64,000 nucleotides of DNA from assembly GCF_002994745.2 (NCBI RefSeq), contig NC_037090.1:14806001-14870000 (forward strand). Direction: 5' to 3'. A program made the position numbers and the translations under genes. This document shows positions 23,826 to 35,510 of this stretch, in pieces. Source of the DNA: Rosa chinensis. Lineage: Eukaryota; Streptophyta; Magnoliopsida; Rosales; Rosaceae. How positions within the stretch are numbered: position 1 is the first letter of the stretch; each line of letters starts with the position of its first letter. The notes under the pieces were generated by a model, which saw only the letters and a program-made list of their open reading frames with translations, made no database searches and was not told the DNA's origin.

Positions 23826-24138
23826 GGCTATGGCTAAGGCCATCTGCAGTAGGAGGGCCAAACTGGGCTTTGTAGCCCTTTTGACAAAGTTTTAGACTCC
23901 AGCAAGGAAAAGCCTAACGGTGTGAAGCTAGTCTAAAGGGGGATGGGGAGGGTTGAATGTAACCCCAAATGTGACTCTTGGGCTCTGATGGGATCCACAG
24001 CCAAAAATTTGAATGTTGTCAGCTTGATTTGAAAAAAGCTCATATTATACTTCCGTTGCAATCGATGGTGCATAATTATGCTATCAGTTAAGTGAAGAGT
24101 TGTGGCTAGCTAGTTGTTGTTTTTTTTTTTTTTTTTTT

Positions 24139-25678
24139 GGGCAAAATACTATTTAGTCCCTGAAGTGTGGCTTCATCCTCGTTTCAGTCCCTGCCTTTTT
24201 AATTTAATCCTAAATGTCCCTGAACTCAGAATTTTCAGTCCAATTGGTCCATTCCCTTCATTTCCTCCGGTTGCTCGATGATGTGTCAGTTATTGGTTTG
24301 CCAGCTCAACGCCACGTAAGACACTGATTTTGTAAAGTGACGAGAATGCCCCTGCTTCAGTTTATTCCAAAATTTCCTCTCTTCTTTCTTATCTTCATTC
24401 TCTCTCTATTGAGGTCATCGATACAAGGAAAGGGGTTGAAACTCTTTATCTCATTATCAATCATCTAAATTCGATTAAAACCCTTTGTATGCATTTCTCG
24501 AAATTTGATTCAAATTTTTGAAAATTAGTCAAAGTAAAAGACGATGGCTAACGTTCCGGTAGGTTTCTGGTTCCACCCAACTGACGATGAGCTCATCCGA
24601 TACTACCTGTATATGAAGAACAAGGTGAGCGAGGGTGACGATGACTCTGAAGCGGTGGGGACTCTGAAGTGGCGGCAACGGTGGTGCCGGAGTTTGACCT
24701 CTACGGTGAGACCGAGCCCTGGAACATTTGGGTAGCTCACGGTGGAGCGGATCTGTATGACCAGGATTTGTTCTTCTTAAAAAAGCTGAAGATGGTGAAT
24801 CCCCATGGCAAGCGAATCAATCGAAACATTGGGACAGGGACTTGGAGCAAAGGCGAACCGTCTAGGCCCATTTTCGTCGAGGAGAAGAACAAGAAGAACA
24901 AAACCCCAATTGGTTGAAAGAGGAAGTTCCGATACAAAGACAAGCTCTCCGACCAGCTCGGCTACTAGTACATGCAAGAGTATAGTCTCAACAGCATCAA
25001 ATCCACTGATTAAGTCATTTGCCGACTCTGGGAGAACAACAGATCTGGAGGCAAGATCAGAGGAAATAGGGATTTGCTGGCCATATCGGTGGAGGCCTCC
25101 ATGGAAGCTTCTGGTTCGATTCCGGTGGGGTTTAGGTTCCACCCTACCAATCAAGAGCTGATCTATTACTAATTCGACAAACCTGACGATCCACCGGTAA
25201 CCTCTCCGTCGTCCTGTGATGCCTGAAAGTAGTCCATGCGCTGTTGCGGTGAACACCCAGAAATTTTCTCTGGGCACCCACTACCTCTGCCTCTTTCATC
25301 AACAATCACTACAAGACCCCATCTTCCCATCCTCTCTTCTCCGACTAACACCGGTCATCCCACCGCCGTACCATCACCCCTCCTTATATCGATGACCTGG
25401 ATAGAGGGATAAAGAATATAAGAAAGAAGAGAGAATTTTTGAAGAACTGAAGTAGGGGTATTCTCGTTACTTTACAAAATCAGTGTCTTACGTGGCGCTG
25501 AGCTGGCAAACCAATAACTGACACGTCATCGAGCAACCGGAGGAAATGGAGGGAATGGACTAATTGGACTAAAAATTCTGAGTTCAGGGACATTTGAGAT
25601 TAAATTAAAAAGGCAGGGACTGAAATGAGGACGAAGCCATACTTCAGGGACTAAACAGTATTTTGCCCTTTTTTTTTA
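24139..25678 (+). mobile_element. Pack-MULE carrying NAC gene fragments
   Basis: Ends GGGCAAAATACTATTTAGTC and, inverted, GGGCAAAATACTGTTTAGTC. The inverted repeat continues for about 230 bp (through TCCTCCGGTTGCTCGATGA to GCCACGTAAGACACTGATTT) with few mismatches. The 9-bp duplication is TTTTTTTTT on both sides because the target was a LINE poly(A) tail; it is therefore consistent but not informative. There is no transposase. The interior carries two NAC-domain heads, so this is a gene-fragment-capturing MULE. Confidence 0.85.
24544..25200 (+). pseudogene. Two captured NAC-domain fragments inside the Pack-MULE
   Basis: Fragment 1 starts ATG at 24544 with VPVGFWFHPTDDELIRYYL (subdomain A). 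A 17-bp tandem repeat (24643 and 24660, GACTCTGAAG...) then shifts the frame. The next frame continues VPEFDLYGETEPWNIW (subdomain B) and GKRINRNIGTGTWSKGE (subdomain C/D) to a TGA at 24915-24917, where a Trp codon is expected. Fragment 2 (about 25098-25170) encodes IPVGFRFHPTNQELIYY then stops: a second subdomain A. Neither copy can make a full NAC domain unless spliced unusually. The heads are too different to be a simple tandem duplication, so separate captures or one NAC-cluster capture are both possible. Confidence 0.8.
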
Positions 25679-26426
25679 GAGAAGAGAAATTTCATTCAAT
25701 CACCGAAACCATACATTTGGAGGGGACATAGACCAAACCCCCAAGAGAAGACAGTTACAAGTACCATGAGCTGATATGGGCTCAACTATAACTGCAATAC
25801 GCCAATTTTCAAGGCTACTTAGACTAAATTAACCCGAGATTCTCAATAAAATCTCATAATCAATAGCATACGAGACTACGTCCTATTCAACACCGTGTCT
25901 AAAAAAAGCCAAGACCACGTGCAAGGATCGCATGTCAGAATATTGACAATAAGAATAAACCGAATATAAACCTAATCGTCCCCAGGTATGACACCATAAC
26001 CATGGCACCACAAAATAAACCAACCCCAGCTCAAAAGAGTAAGGACTTATTAACCCTAACCAAAAAACCCTAACAAACACTCAAACCCCAATAAAGAATA
26101 TACACCAGCCGCCGCCCTCTCCTTCCTTTCCCCAAAGCTCTGACATCAGCCTAAGAGTAATCATCAGAAAACCAAGAATTGCCCAACTGATCTTCTCATC
26201 TCCAGGCCACCAACCCCTCCACTCACCTAGCCATCAACCCTTTGCCAAAGGGCTTGACAATCACCAACATAACACTGTCCCCATCCATGGTCAATTGACC
26301 ATCAACACTAATCACTGCTCCACTAGCCATATCCACCATGCATCAAATCAGACAAGCCCAGCTGCTGAATCTTAGTCTCCCCGTCCACCATCGTGCTCCG
26401 TAATCCCCGCCGTCACCATAAGGAAG

Positions 26427-28422
26427 TGACGCGCTCCAAGCAAGCGCGCAATTTAACCCTGAAATATCGTTAGTAGTATAAGCAAATAGGGATCGTTCTA
26501 TTCCGGGGATTGAGGGTACACCTGTCATTGTCAAACAATTAAACAATTAAAATTAAAACAAAGTATAATATTCGCAAATATATTCACAACTATAAACATT
26601 ATTTACGAAAAAAGGGGGGATTTTGTTTTTGGTTTTTTCGAAAATAAAACTAAGTTAACAAAATAATTAAAATGCAAAAACATAAAAATACAAATGGAAT
26701 GAGAGAACAAAGATTAAAACTAAAACTATGATTAAAATCGATTCAAACCCTAATATTGTTCATCTAAGTCATGAGAAAGGAGTTGATCATGTGAAACATT
26801 TGAAAGCAAATGAATTCCCATTTTTTTACTTTTCAATGCTAATTAACCTAAGCGAAAGCACCTAGATTAATCCTATCAAACATGCAATCAAACCCTAGAA
26901 AGCTAGTCAATCATGTCATGTTTAACGCATTACACATAGAGAAAGGCTATCAACTCAAGTGTACAACTTAGTATGGAAAAGTCCACCTAATTGCAATCCT
27001 CTTTAATTAAATTCGGTCTTTGCATAAAACCTTTACTACTTTGATTCAAGTTTACACAAAACGAAAAGTCGATTTCATGTTCTTAAACCTAGCACCAATT
27101 ATATCAAAACCCTAAGTGTTTGCAACCACATAAGATTAAAATACAAAAGTTTTCTATCATGCAAATTTAATTAAACAAACCCACATAAGCAACATAAAAA
27201 TCAACATATAGAAATCACAACTTTATCTCAAAACATATAAACGGGCTTTAAACTTTGCCCTTAACATTATTTGTTAACTAGAATTCATAGTCTTACAAAA
27301 TCAAACAAAGAAAACAAGAGAAAGGATATAATACACCTTGAAAGATGAATGATAAAACCTTGAGACGAAGAACTTGAAGATCCTTGAAAGCAAACAATCT
27401 TCTAGGGACGACACAAGGGTGGATGGCGGTTAGGAAATTGATGTATTGCATGGCTTCTCTTTCTCTTGGCTTGAAAATGAAGAACAAGAAAACTAGAGAA
27501 TGAAGAAATATGGAGAGGAAATGGAGAGACAAGGAGATGAAATGGATGAAGGAATTGGTTTTAGAATTAGAGGAGAAGGTGTTTATATAGGGAAGAAAAA
27601 GAAGAGTGAAATGATGAGTGGAAGAAAAATAATGAAAGTGGAGTATGAAAGTGATTTGTAAAATATGGAAAAGAAAGAGAAATGATGAAATGAAAGCAAA
27701 GCATGAAGGTGCAGCAACATGGAAGTGATGATGATCTATTAAAGAGATTGTAGAAAAAATATATCCAAGGAAAAAGAGAAAAGCATCTAGCTTTCTTCAT
27801 GTGGGTGGGAAACATGAATATGTGGTGTTGAGCTGTTTTCAGGTCAGTTTCTTCCCCTTTATTCCTTCAATTATTTCTCCAACAAGACTTCATTATATGC
27901 CTTCGACTTCTTCATATGAAATGTTCCACTATGAGTGTAGATCATCCTGAAAAATTTTCAGAGCTTCAATCCATGTGGTTGGGCCGGAAATGCTGCTGGA
28001 CCTCTTACAGGTCCAGTTTTCCGGTTTTGCTTCTGTAGAAAATTGGGCTGATTGTTTGAAGGCCTTCCACTCATATTTTTCTCTGGCACTCTTCATAAGA
28101 AATGATCATTTGGGTGTCTAGAATGGATCTGGAAGGTTTCAGCTCATTTGAAGTTCATTTGGTCAGGCGGTCGGTCCTTCTTCTTTGCTTGGCTTGGTTT
28201 CTCCTAGCCGGAGTAGGAATATGTGTAAAATTGATCTTTTAGTACATTTCCATTTTTCTCCATCATTTCCAGGTAATTATGGACCTAATGCTCATTTCAC
28301 CTCCATTTACTCCAATGTACCTAAAAATAGAAATTGAATTAAAAATCGATTCAGTTAAGGAATTAACTAAGCAAAATGTGAGGAATTAACTATTAAAATA
28401 TCACATTAAAATGCTCCTATCA
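26427..28422 (-). mobile_element. Solo LTR, about 2 kb
   Basis: On the + strand it begins TGACGCGCTCC and ends GCTCCTATCA (TG...CA), with a 5-bp duplication GGAAG (26422-26426, 28423-28427). Read on the minus strand it starts TGATAGGAGCATTTT. No gag, pol, primer-binding site or second LTR lies inside, so it is best explained as a solo LTR left by recombination. A LARD-type non-autonomous element is an alternative. It interrupts the LINE-like insertion. Confidence 0.7.
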
Positions 28423-28662
28423 GGAAGCAAAAGAGATGCTGCACAACACCACTCCAAAGAAACTACATCCCCTCCCGGCTGCAGCCACCATACTCCGACT
28501 AGGCAGAGCCTTCGTCGGCGCTGGGGCGCCACCGGACGAGAGAAACCACTGCATGAAGAAACCCAAAGTTTTTACTCCTACTTTCTTGTAGCTAAAACCT
28601 GATCAATAGGTTATCAAATGGTGTTTAATAAAAAAAATAAAAAAGTTTGTTAGCTAGCTAGT

Positions 28663-29980
28663 CGTTTTTCTTATTATTTTTTTATTAGTAACTGGCAGTT
28701 TTGTGTTATCAAGATAAAACAGTCAATTTTTTTTTATTCTACCTATATATACATACATTCTATCTCTTTAATTTATCACATTTTCTACCTCCTTTACCAC
28801 TTCTACTTATTCGAAAACATGTCCACTCCTTCCACATAAATACCTCATCCAAAATATGCACCTTAAAAAACATAATGTAAAACCATAAAATATTGGAAAC
28901 TCTACCTTACTGAAAATGGTTCATAAGTATTCCGTTAACTTGGAGTAAAATCTCGTATATATATAATTCATTAGTGGAGATGGCCTAACGTATTCAGTAA
29001 GGAAGTAGACCTAATTAATGGATGATATACGAGATTTAGCTCCAAGTTTAGAGGCAGTTTCATGTGCCCTAAAATTTTGTAATACTGCAAAACATTGTCT
29101 TTTAGTTCTTGTCACCTACAAGTCTACAACTTTGGTTTAAAGTTTAAACTTTAAAGTTGAGTCACCATGCATGTCTTCCCTTTCCTTCAATCTTACTTGA
29201 GGATAGTTCCTAGTTATTAAGGTGGTGTACTCTTTTCTCTTTTTAATTCAATCACTTTTATGATAAAGATTTTAATAATTTCATATTTTTTAGGGTTTGC
29301 ATTTTTCACATTCGATTTATGAGTCTCATTGAATTTGTAAATGTATAGCATCATGTGATAAAATAATAGGAGATTCGGTAACTTGGATTTGTAACTTTTA
29401 TAATTGTCGATTTATTCTTTTTGGTGTTGTAATGAAGAATTAATTGTGACGTATAACATAAGAAACGAGGGTAGACGAGAGAGAGGTGAGACACCACCCT
29501 ACTCTGTCGCAAGTATTGGACCGCCACAAGCTAGAACTAGTTGCCATCGAGAAACCTCTCTTGTGAGAGTCCAAGAGAAAAACATCTTACAAAAGTTTTT
29601 ACATAAGTTCATTATTTCAATTATATTCGACTTATGAATCTTATTGAAAGTTATAAATGAAATTTACTCCTAAATTAAAAAGAAAAACTACAGCTTCATG
29701 TGATACAATGATTAGCAATTAGGCAACCTAGGTTCATAAATTTTATTTTTGCCACTTTATCCTTTGTTGTTATAATGAAGAATTATGGAGTGTGACATGG
29801 TTAACGTCAAAGCTTTTTTGCAGTGCTGTATTATTTCTAATGATCCCATGCCACAACAACTAGTCTTCCCTTTATCCACCTTAGGTGATCAATAATGCTT
29901 CTTGATATTTCCGTTTTTTTTTCCTCTCGCAAAGTTCCTGATGTTTCTTAATGACGATAATTTTTCAAACAACACAATGA
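28663..29980. other. Intergenic DNA with an imperfect inverted repeat
   Basis: An inverted pair AACTTGGAGTAAAATCTCGT (about 28938) and its near-complement ending near 29050 brackets about 60 bp, possibly a small MITE remnant. Nothing else is recognised. Confidence 0.45.
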
Positions 29981-30039
29981 AAGGACAAGAACTTACATGT
30001 TATATGTGCGGCACATATAACATGTAAGTTCTTGTCCTT
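29981..30039. repeat. Perfect palindrome, 29-bp arms with a 1-nt centre
   Basis: Bases 29981-30009 are exactly the reverse complement of 30011-30039, with a single G at 30010 between. The arm begins AAGGACAAGAACTTACATGT. The match ends sharply at both outer edges. It could extrude a cruciform or give a hairpin RNA; the near-absence of a loop argues against a microRNA precursor. Confidence 0.95.
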
Positions 30040-31412
30040 ACATAATGTGCCTTATATTTTGTAATGTGTTTTTCGATCATATGCACATCCTTAAAAACAA
30101 TTTTATATAAGAACATAAGGAGTCATTTTAATGAGGACCACTTTAATGATGATTAGTTAAAAACTTTCTAATCAATGGTTTGAGAGACCTACTTTTCAAT
30201 TACATTACGATAAATCATTCATTAATTTGTGTATATATTTAACGTTCTTAGGCTCTCGCTAATAATTATGCATATATGGCTTGATAGTTTCATTTGACCA
30301 AATTATTATCCTTTCTTTGTTTTCCTTCATTTTTTGAGAGACAAAAAATACAATTAATTAGAAAAAAGCCAACCCATGCATTGTCTTCAACCTGTACTTG
30401 TCCAAAAGCTATGAGTGAGGTTGATAGATCATTTGGTCACAAGATAGATTTTTATTTTTTTATTTTTAAGAAGGTGGTCACTCTAATATAATAGCAAATG
30501 TAGGTAATATAAAATAATGATTCACCCAAAGAGGCTACGTCAGAATTGAACCATTGTCTAGGAATCAAAACGACCCTAACGTAATATCAAAACGACCCAT
30601 ATATTGATAGCTGAGCCCATGTATCGGACGGCTGAGACAGGATGTGCATTTCCATCGTACGGCTTACATTGCTGTGCACTAGCACCCGCCGTGCACTGAA
30701 GAATTTTCGAATATCACCATGAGATAAGCTTCGAGAACCAAATAACCAAACAATACTATGGCTAAAAACCGAACAATTCAAGTAGCCTCAATTATTTTTA
30801 AACAAAAAGTGAACGACCTTATTTAGAAGAGCTACCCCACCCCCCACCTTTTCTGCCGACTCTAACACCATTAGAGCATCCATCTTAACGTCCACCTCCA
30901 CCGTAGAAGTTTTAAATTTCTTCTTAGGTTTCTTGGCGTCCAAGTTCAACTTTCGGGAAGCCACCTTTAGGCTTGTTCTTGCTATCCAAAGAACATCACC
31001 AGATGGATAGAAATACTGGTAAAACGTGTAAATCTCACAAACTCTTCTCTCCACACACACAAAAAAAAAGGTGATGTAGGCGATCTCTCTTACTAGATGA
31101 AAAGTAATGTAATAATCAATTTAGGCCAAAGAAAAAATATACTGGTTGATTCTCTTTTCCTTGTCAAGAGGGTCAAAATAATCTCAAGGTTTTTAAGAGG
31201 GTAGACACTCATAAATGACATTCAACATCTTACTACTAGAGTACTAGTTTCACAAATCTTTTCTTCTTCTAATATGGTGGCCGATCATTTTGTAAGTATA
31301 GCTCAAAGCATCTCTCAAAATTGTGTTTGATGTAATAATTTTCCTTCTTATGCTCAGTCTTAATTACATTTTAATACATTTTTGTGTAAGATCTCATACT
31401 ACACTAATGGAG
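30040..31412. other. Intergenic DNA with a possible LINE RNase H remnant
   Basis: Around 31277-31330 the + strand translates to NMVADHFVSIAQSISQNC, similar to the end of LINE RNase H domains; it is very short and decayed. No other feature is supported in this 1.4 kb. Confidence 0.35.
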
Positions 31413-31649
31413 TTAGGCTTAGTTTGGGATTGTTGTGCTGTGTGAGGAAGCACTTCCGAACTTATTGTGAGAGGAAGTACTTCCGAACTTGCTGTGAGAA
31501 GAAGCAGCTGAGTGTTTGGTAAATTGTTTTTAAAAGTGCTAAGAGAACAAAAAATAATTTCTAAGTGTTTGGTAAGTTGCAAGACAAAAATGCTTTGGCT
31601 GGGTAGAATTACCAAAATGGTCATACATGTTAATACACTAGGCACATTA

Positions 31650-32012
31650 CTCATCTCATCATCTAATTTTTGTACTGTACTATTAAAATCAAACCAAGCA
31701 GCAACCTTGTTAATTAACTCAAGGGCTTGTGAGACATTCTTCCCATGAACTCTGCAATTTCTACTTTGCCATAAAAACCTAGCAATCACTGCAAACCATT
31801 CTAGCTCCCAATTTTTAGCAACAGTTGCAACATGATTAAAAAGCTCCATGAAATTTCGTTATTTCCAGACTTTGCAGACATCCACCAAGAAAGTATTTTT
31901 CCACACATCAATAGCTACTTTATAGTCCCACAAACAATTAATAGCAGTCTCTTCCCTGAAACCACAACTCCCACAACTTGCACTAGACCCAATCTTTCGA
32001 TAGAACAAGACA
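31650..32012 (-). pseudogene. LINE fragment (zinc-binding RT-associated region)
   Basis: The minus-strand translation contains SCGSCGFREETAINCLWDYK, then after a stop WFAVIARFLWQSRNCRVHGK. This matches the zf-RVT region and following segment downstream of reverse transcriptase in plant LINEs (Cys-x2-Cys, E-T, the W-x-x-R-N motif). It is cut at 32012 by LTR-like sequence and lies inside the Harbinger-type element. Confidence 0.65.
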
Positions 32013-32700
32013 TGTGAGCCCCGGAAAATTTATCGAGCTTAATTGAGATCATTTGATAATTATTTATTTATGATATTGAAAATTATTAATGGTGCTCGGA
32101 AATATTTTTCAGAATTTTTAACTGGGAGAAATTCTTGATTTAAGGGTTTGAGAGTAATGTACACGACACAATGAATCCGTGAGAATTTTTTGAGAAATTT
32201 TCGGATTCCTGAGCTAATTTTTAAGAATTTTGGAAGTTTTGAGGATTAAAGAAATTATTAAAGGAAAATAGAAAGTCAGGAGGAGCGATCTAAGCCGTTC
32301 ACTTTCTCCACCGATTGATCTTGGCCGTTAGATGTTGTTTAAAAGGGGATGGACCAAATCAGATCTATCTGAAGGCTGGGGAAGGGATCAGAGCCTCTGA
32401 CTGGTGACACGACCCGACGACCTGACAACCCGAAAACGAGATTCAGCTGGAACTCCTCCATCTAGCCATATCCTGGCAGCACACCACAGGCGTTCGACTC
32501 CTCTTCTCAGCGCTAACACGTCTATGGTGATGGATCGTCCATGCAAGGATCTTGGAGAGAGATTCAAAGCTTGGAAGCTTGAAGCTTTTCTGGCAACTCC
32601 GGTCACCGTTGTTGATGCTTGAGATATAGAAATTGATCTTCTCTTCACGCTTTACATGATAGTACGCCTAATTTTTGATTTCGCATGATTTATGATCGAA
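32013..32700 (+). mobile_element. Gypsy-like LTR fragment
   Basis: Starts TGTGAGCCCCGG, a typical plant Gypsy LTR start. It carries GATC...CCGTT(A/G)GAT motifs also seen in the LTR at the right end of the window. The right end is not definable: no CA plus target duplication matching AGACA was found, so the end given is approximate and the LTR is probably truncated. Confidence 0.45.
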
Positions 32701-33550
32701 TGGGATTTTTGGTTATTTTCGGTGCCGATGGAGCTCAATGTGCACGGCAGTTTTCTGGGCTTCGTGGTTTGATTTCGACGTTGATGATCATCCTTAAGCA
32801 AGAAACCGGGCTTGGTAGTGCTCAATTTCAGAATCTATGTAGTGGAGTGCAAACCCGAGTGGAATTGGAGGGTAGCAGGGTGTTGGCTTCGAAGTTAGAA
32901 AACATCTTGTTCAATGATCGTGTTCGAAGCTACACACATAAACAATAATCGTTATTAACACAGTAAATGTAAATTTCATTCTCATACTCCATGTGTATTG
33001 AGATTGTTTTTCTTGGTGCAGAAATGGAATGGGTTGTGGATGTATGCTTATTGTTGGCTCTGTTGTATTTCGATCGATTAGAAAAGGACGAGGATAAAAT
33101 AGGTAGTTGGCTTAACTTCATTAAATCTTCAGTGTTTTCAGCTGCGTTCCGCAAAAGCCATTTTCAAAAACTACTAAAAGTAGCTTCTGATTTCCTGCTA
33201 CCCAGAGAAGTGCTTCCGCCCAAAAGCAACAATTTTGAAGTTTACCAAATAACCTCACTTTCCTCCAGAAGCGCTTTTGGACCAAAAGCAGGTTCCAAAA
33301 GCAATCCCAAACTAAGCCTTATACTTTGAAATTTTTTTTAGCCGAAATATGAGATAATAAGTATGCATTACAATTGGTTTTGAACTTTTCTTTATAATAG
33401 TGAAAAAAAGAATTTCATATCCCCGCTTGCAACTTTACTCTACCCAATTACTTACATGTTCGTTAGTCTCTTTGAACTAGATTATTGGATGCACATCTTG
33501 CTTTTTATTTCCATTGTATTCCTTCTCTCAACACTTCTTGTTCTTATGAG

Positions 33551-34093
33551 CAGTGGCGGAACCACATGGAAGGCTGTCTGGGCTGTAGCCTAGACAAAAT
33601 TTGGTCCAAAAACTCTCAAGTATATGTATATTTCCCTTCAATCCATACTAGCCCCCAAAAAAAAATTATATGCAACTACTCGACTAACTCGAGCCCTCAA
33701 GTCCTCTGGTCCTCGTCTCCTTGACAGCAGTGCGGCTCCAGTTGGACACGAGCTCGATGATCTGGTCATCTTTGATTGATGGACTCCCTCGATGAGGCGA
33801 TGATTGCCTTGACCTTCTGCTAGACATGACCGATTAGAATATCTATTCCTGCTGCATATATTTGCTTGGTACCAATCTAGCTTTTGTCAAAGCTTATGAA
33901 ATTGCGAGAGTATATTATATAGTAGTGATAGTAGTAGTGGACTAGTGGAGGAGGAGAAAAACCTAGCTAAAAGAAGAAAGTGGGGGAGAAGCAATTTCTG
34001 AGATAGAAGAGGACGAGGAAGAAAGAGCAGGAGGTCGGGAGTAGGAGTGGGAGAGTAGCAGTGGTAGTTTGTCTTAGAAAATTGTAAGATGGA

Positions 34094-34132
<39 letters not shown>

Positions 34133-34852
34133 GATAATCAATTGTAAGATGTTGTGTTGTGTGTGTGTTCCCAAGTTGGGGTTTGATATCTAGTGGGCTT
34201 GGAGAAATGTGTTTGTAATTGAGCCAACAATTGGTGGGGGACTCGTTGTACATGTCTCAATACGCATCGCCATGTGATCAGCATACGATACTTATTACCC
34301 TAAGCCCTCTTTCTACTTACACAACTAATATCAAAATTTTATCCATCAATTGTTGGTTGCCACAGTAGCCCTCTCCCCTATCCCTGCGTGTTTTAGCTTT
34401 CAAAACTACTCCTATGTTTCAGGGCAATTAGTATAAGCTGGGGGGAGACGAATCAGTTAGTTTTTTAGAAGATCCTGACTTGGCGTGCTGATTTGGGAAA
34501 ATCTCATGAATCTATTCTAAATTCCGATTTGTGCGTTTCGATGGAGGTCAGTGGCTGACTTGCTGGCGATTGCAGGCTTGCCGATAGCATTGATAATGAT
34601 TATGTGATTGCTGAGTTTGAAGTGAGTGGGTATTAGAGGGCACGATTTAGTTAGTTTATTGATGTTTTACAATAAATGTATATTGTAGTTATAATTTACG
34701 GAGTTTGGTTTTATGTCCCTTCCGTTAAATGTTTTGATTGAAAATAATAAATATCTAAAGATAAGCCTCCCACTGGGTTTCAAACCTAAAAAAAAAAAAA
34801 TAGTGTATTTCTAATTAGCCTAGACGACTTTTGTATCCTGGATCAGTCACTG
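33551..34852. mobile_element. Non-autonomous hAT element
   Basis: Starts CAGTGGCGGAACCA and ends, inverted, CAGTGACTGATCCA. The 8-bp flanks are CTTATGAG (33543-33550) and CCTATGAG (34853-34860), one mismatch. Subterminal GGCTGTAGCCTAGAC is mirrored by GTCTAGGCTAA. No transposase and no captured gene recognised; it contains an (AT)n run at about 34098-34128. Confidence 0.75.
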
Positions 34853-34860
34853 CCTATGAG

Positions 34861-35430
34861 AAAGAACAAAAACACATGATTAAATATAATAATTTGACAA
34901 ATATTTCAGAAGTATTCAAGTAGGGCGATATACGTAACTATCGCATTCATCAACCGGCTACTACATAACAAATTATCGATCAAAATCGCTTCTTTTAGCT
35001 ACACATTTAAACAAAATGCATAATATTATTAATATGTAGTTTTGATGACAAAAAGAAGCAGAACTAAAGCCAAATAAGAGTACTAAAATGCAAAGTCCAG
35101 CCAAGGAGGGCTAAATGAGGTGTCCCCGCATTCAATTATACACACATGCATTTGTCCCAGAACAAATTAAAATTGAAAAGGAAAAAAGAATAGAAAAGAA
35201 AGAAAAAACTTAATACTAAAAAGGCTGAAAATTTAATATAAATTGTATATGTGGTGTTTGCAATATACAGGTAACACTTGCACAGAACATTAATGTCCAG
35301 CACATCCATATGGATCTGTACCTGAAAAAACTTATTGCTGTGCAAGATTGCGACGGTTTCACTAGTGAAAAAAGCTGAAGAGCATGCCTAATCTATCTTT
35401 GCCTCGCTTCTTCCGTGAGTCCCTTCTTCT
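34861..35430. other. Intergenic DNA upstream of the peptide gene
   Basis: AT-rich; no gene or element recognised. Its right end is the promoter of the secreted-peptide gene. Confidence 0.4.
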
Positions 35431-35431
35431 C

Positions 35432-35440
35432 TTTATATAA
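35432..35440 (+). promoter_or_regulatory. TATA box of the secreted-peptide gene
   Basis: TTTATATAA, 71 bp before the ATG at 35511; well placed for a short 5' leader. Confidence 0.6.
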
Positions 35441-35510
35441 AACCTCATTTGGGTTCTGAGTTTCTGACGCACGACTCAGCTTAATATTAGGTCCTTATTC
35501 TTGGCATGCC

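Larger units (their letters stand above)
24119..28652 (-). mobile_element. LINE-like insertion, minus strand, split by a Pack-MULE and a solo LTR
   Basis: The LINE 3' tail appears on the + strand as a T run, now split between 24120-24138 and 25679-25687, followed by AGAGAAGAGAAATTTCATTC, a common plant LINE 3'-end style. Flanks GCTAGCTAGTTGTT (24105-24118) and GCTAGCTAGTCGTT (28653-28666) match at 13 of 14 positions, a plausible target duplication. Net LINE sequence is only about 1 kb with no reverse transcriptase, so it is 5'-truncated or non-autonomous. The LTR at 26427-28422 and the MULE at 24139-25678 are later insertions. Confidence 0.55.
31416..33318. mobile_element. PIF/Harbinger-type element containing LINE and LTR pieces
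   Basis: Ends GGCTTAGTTTGGGATTG and its exact inverted copy CAATCCCAAACTAAGCC, with a TTA duplication at 31413-31415 and 33319-33321. TTA sites and GGC...TTTGG termini are characteristic of PIF/Harbinger. Beyond the perfect 17 bp, both arms share AGAAGTGCTTCC/GGAAGCACTTC-type repeats but are diverged. No Harbinger transposase was seen. The interior holds a LINE fragment and part of a Gypsy-like LTR. Confidence 0.75.

Noticed and set aside
27293..27815. Leu/Phe-rich minus-strand ORFs at 27.3-27.8 kb
   Set aside because: They lie inside the solo LTR and are AT-driven hydrophobic low-complexity frames.
29981..30039. MicroRNA precursor at the palindrome
   Set aside because: A one-base loop and perfect 29-bp stem do not fit plant miRNA foldbacks, which have longer loops and mismatches.
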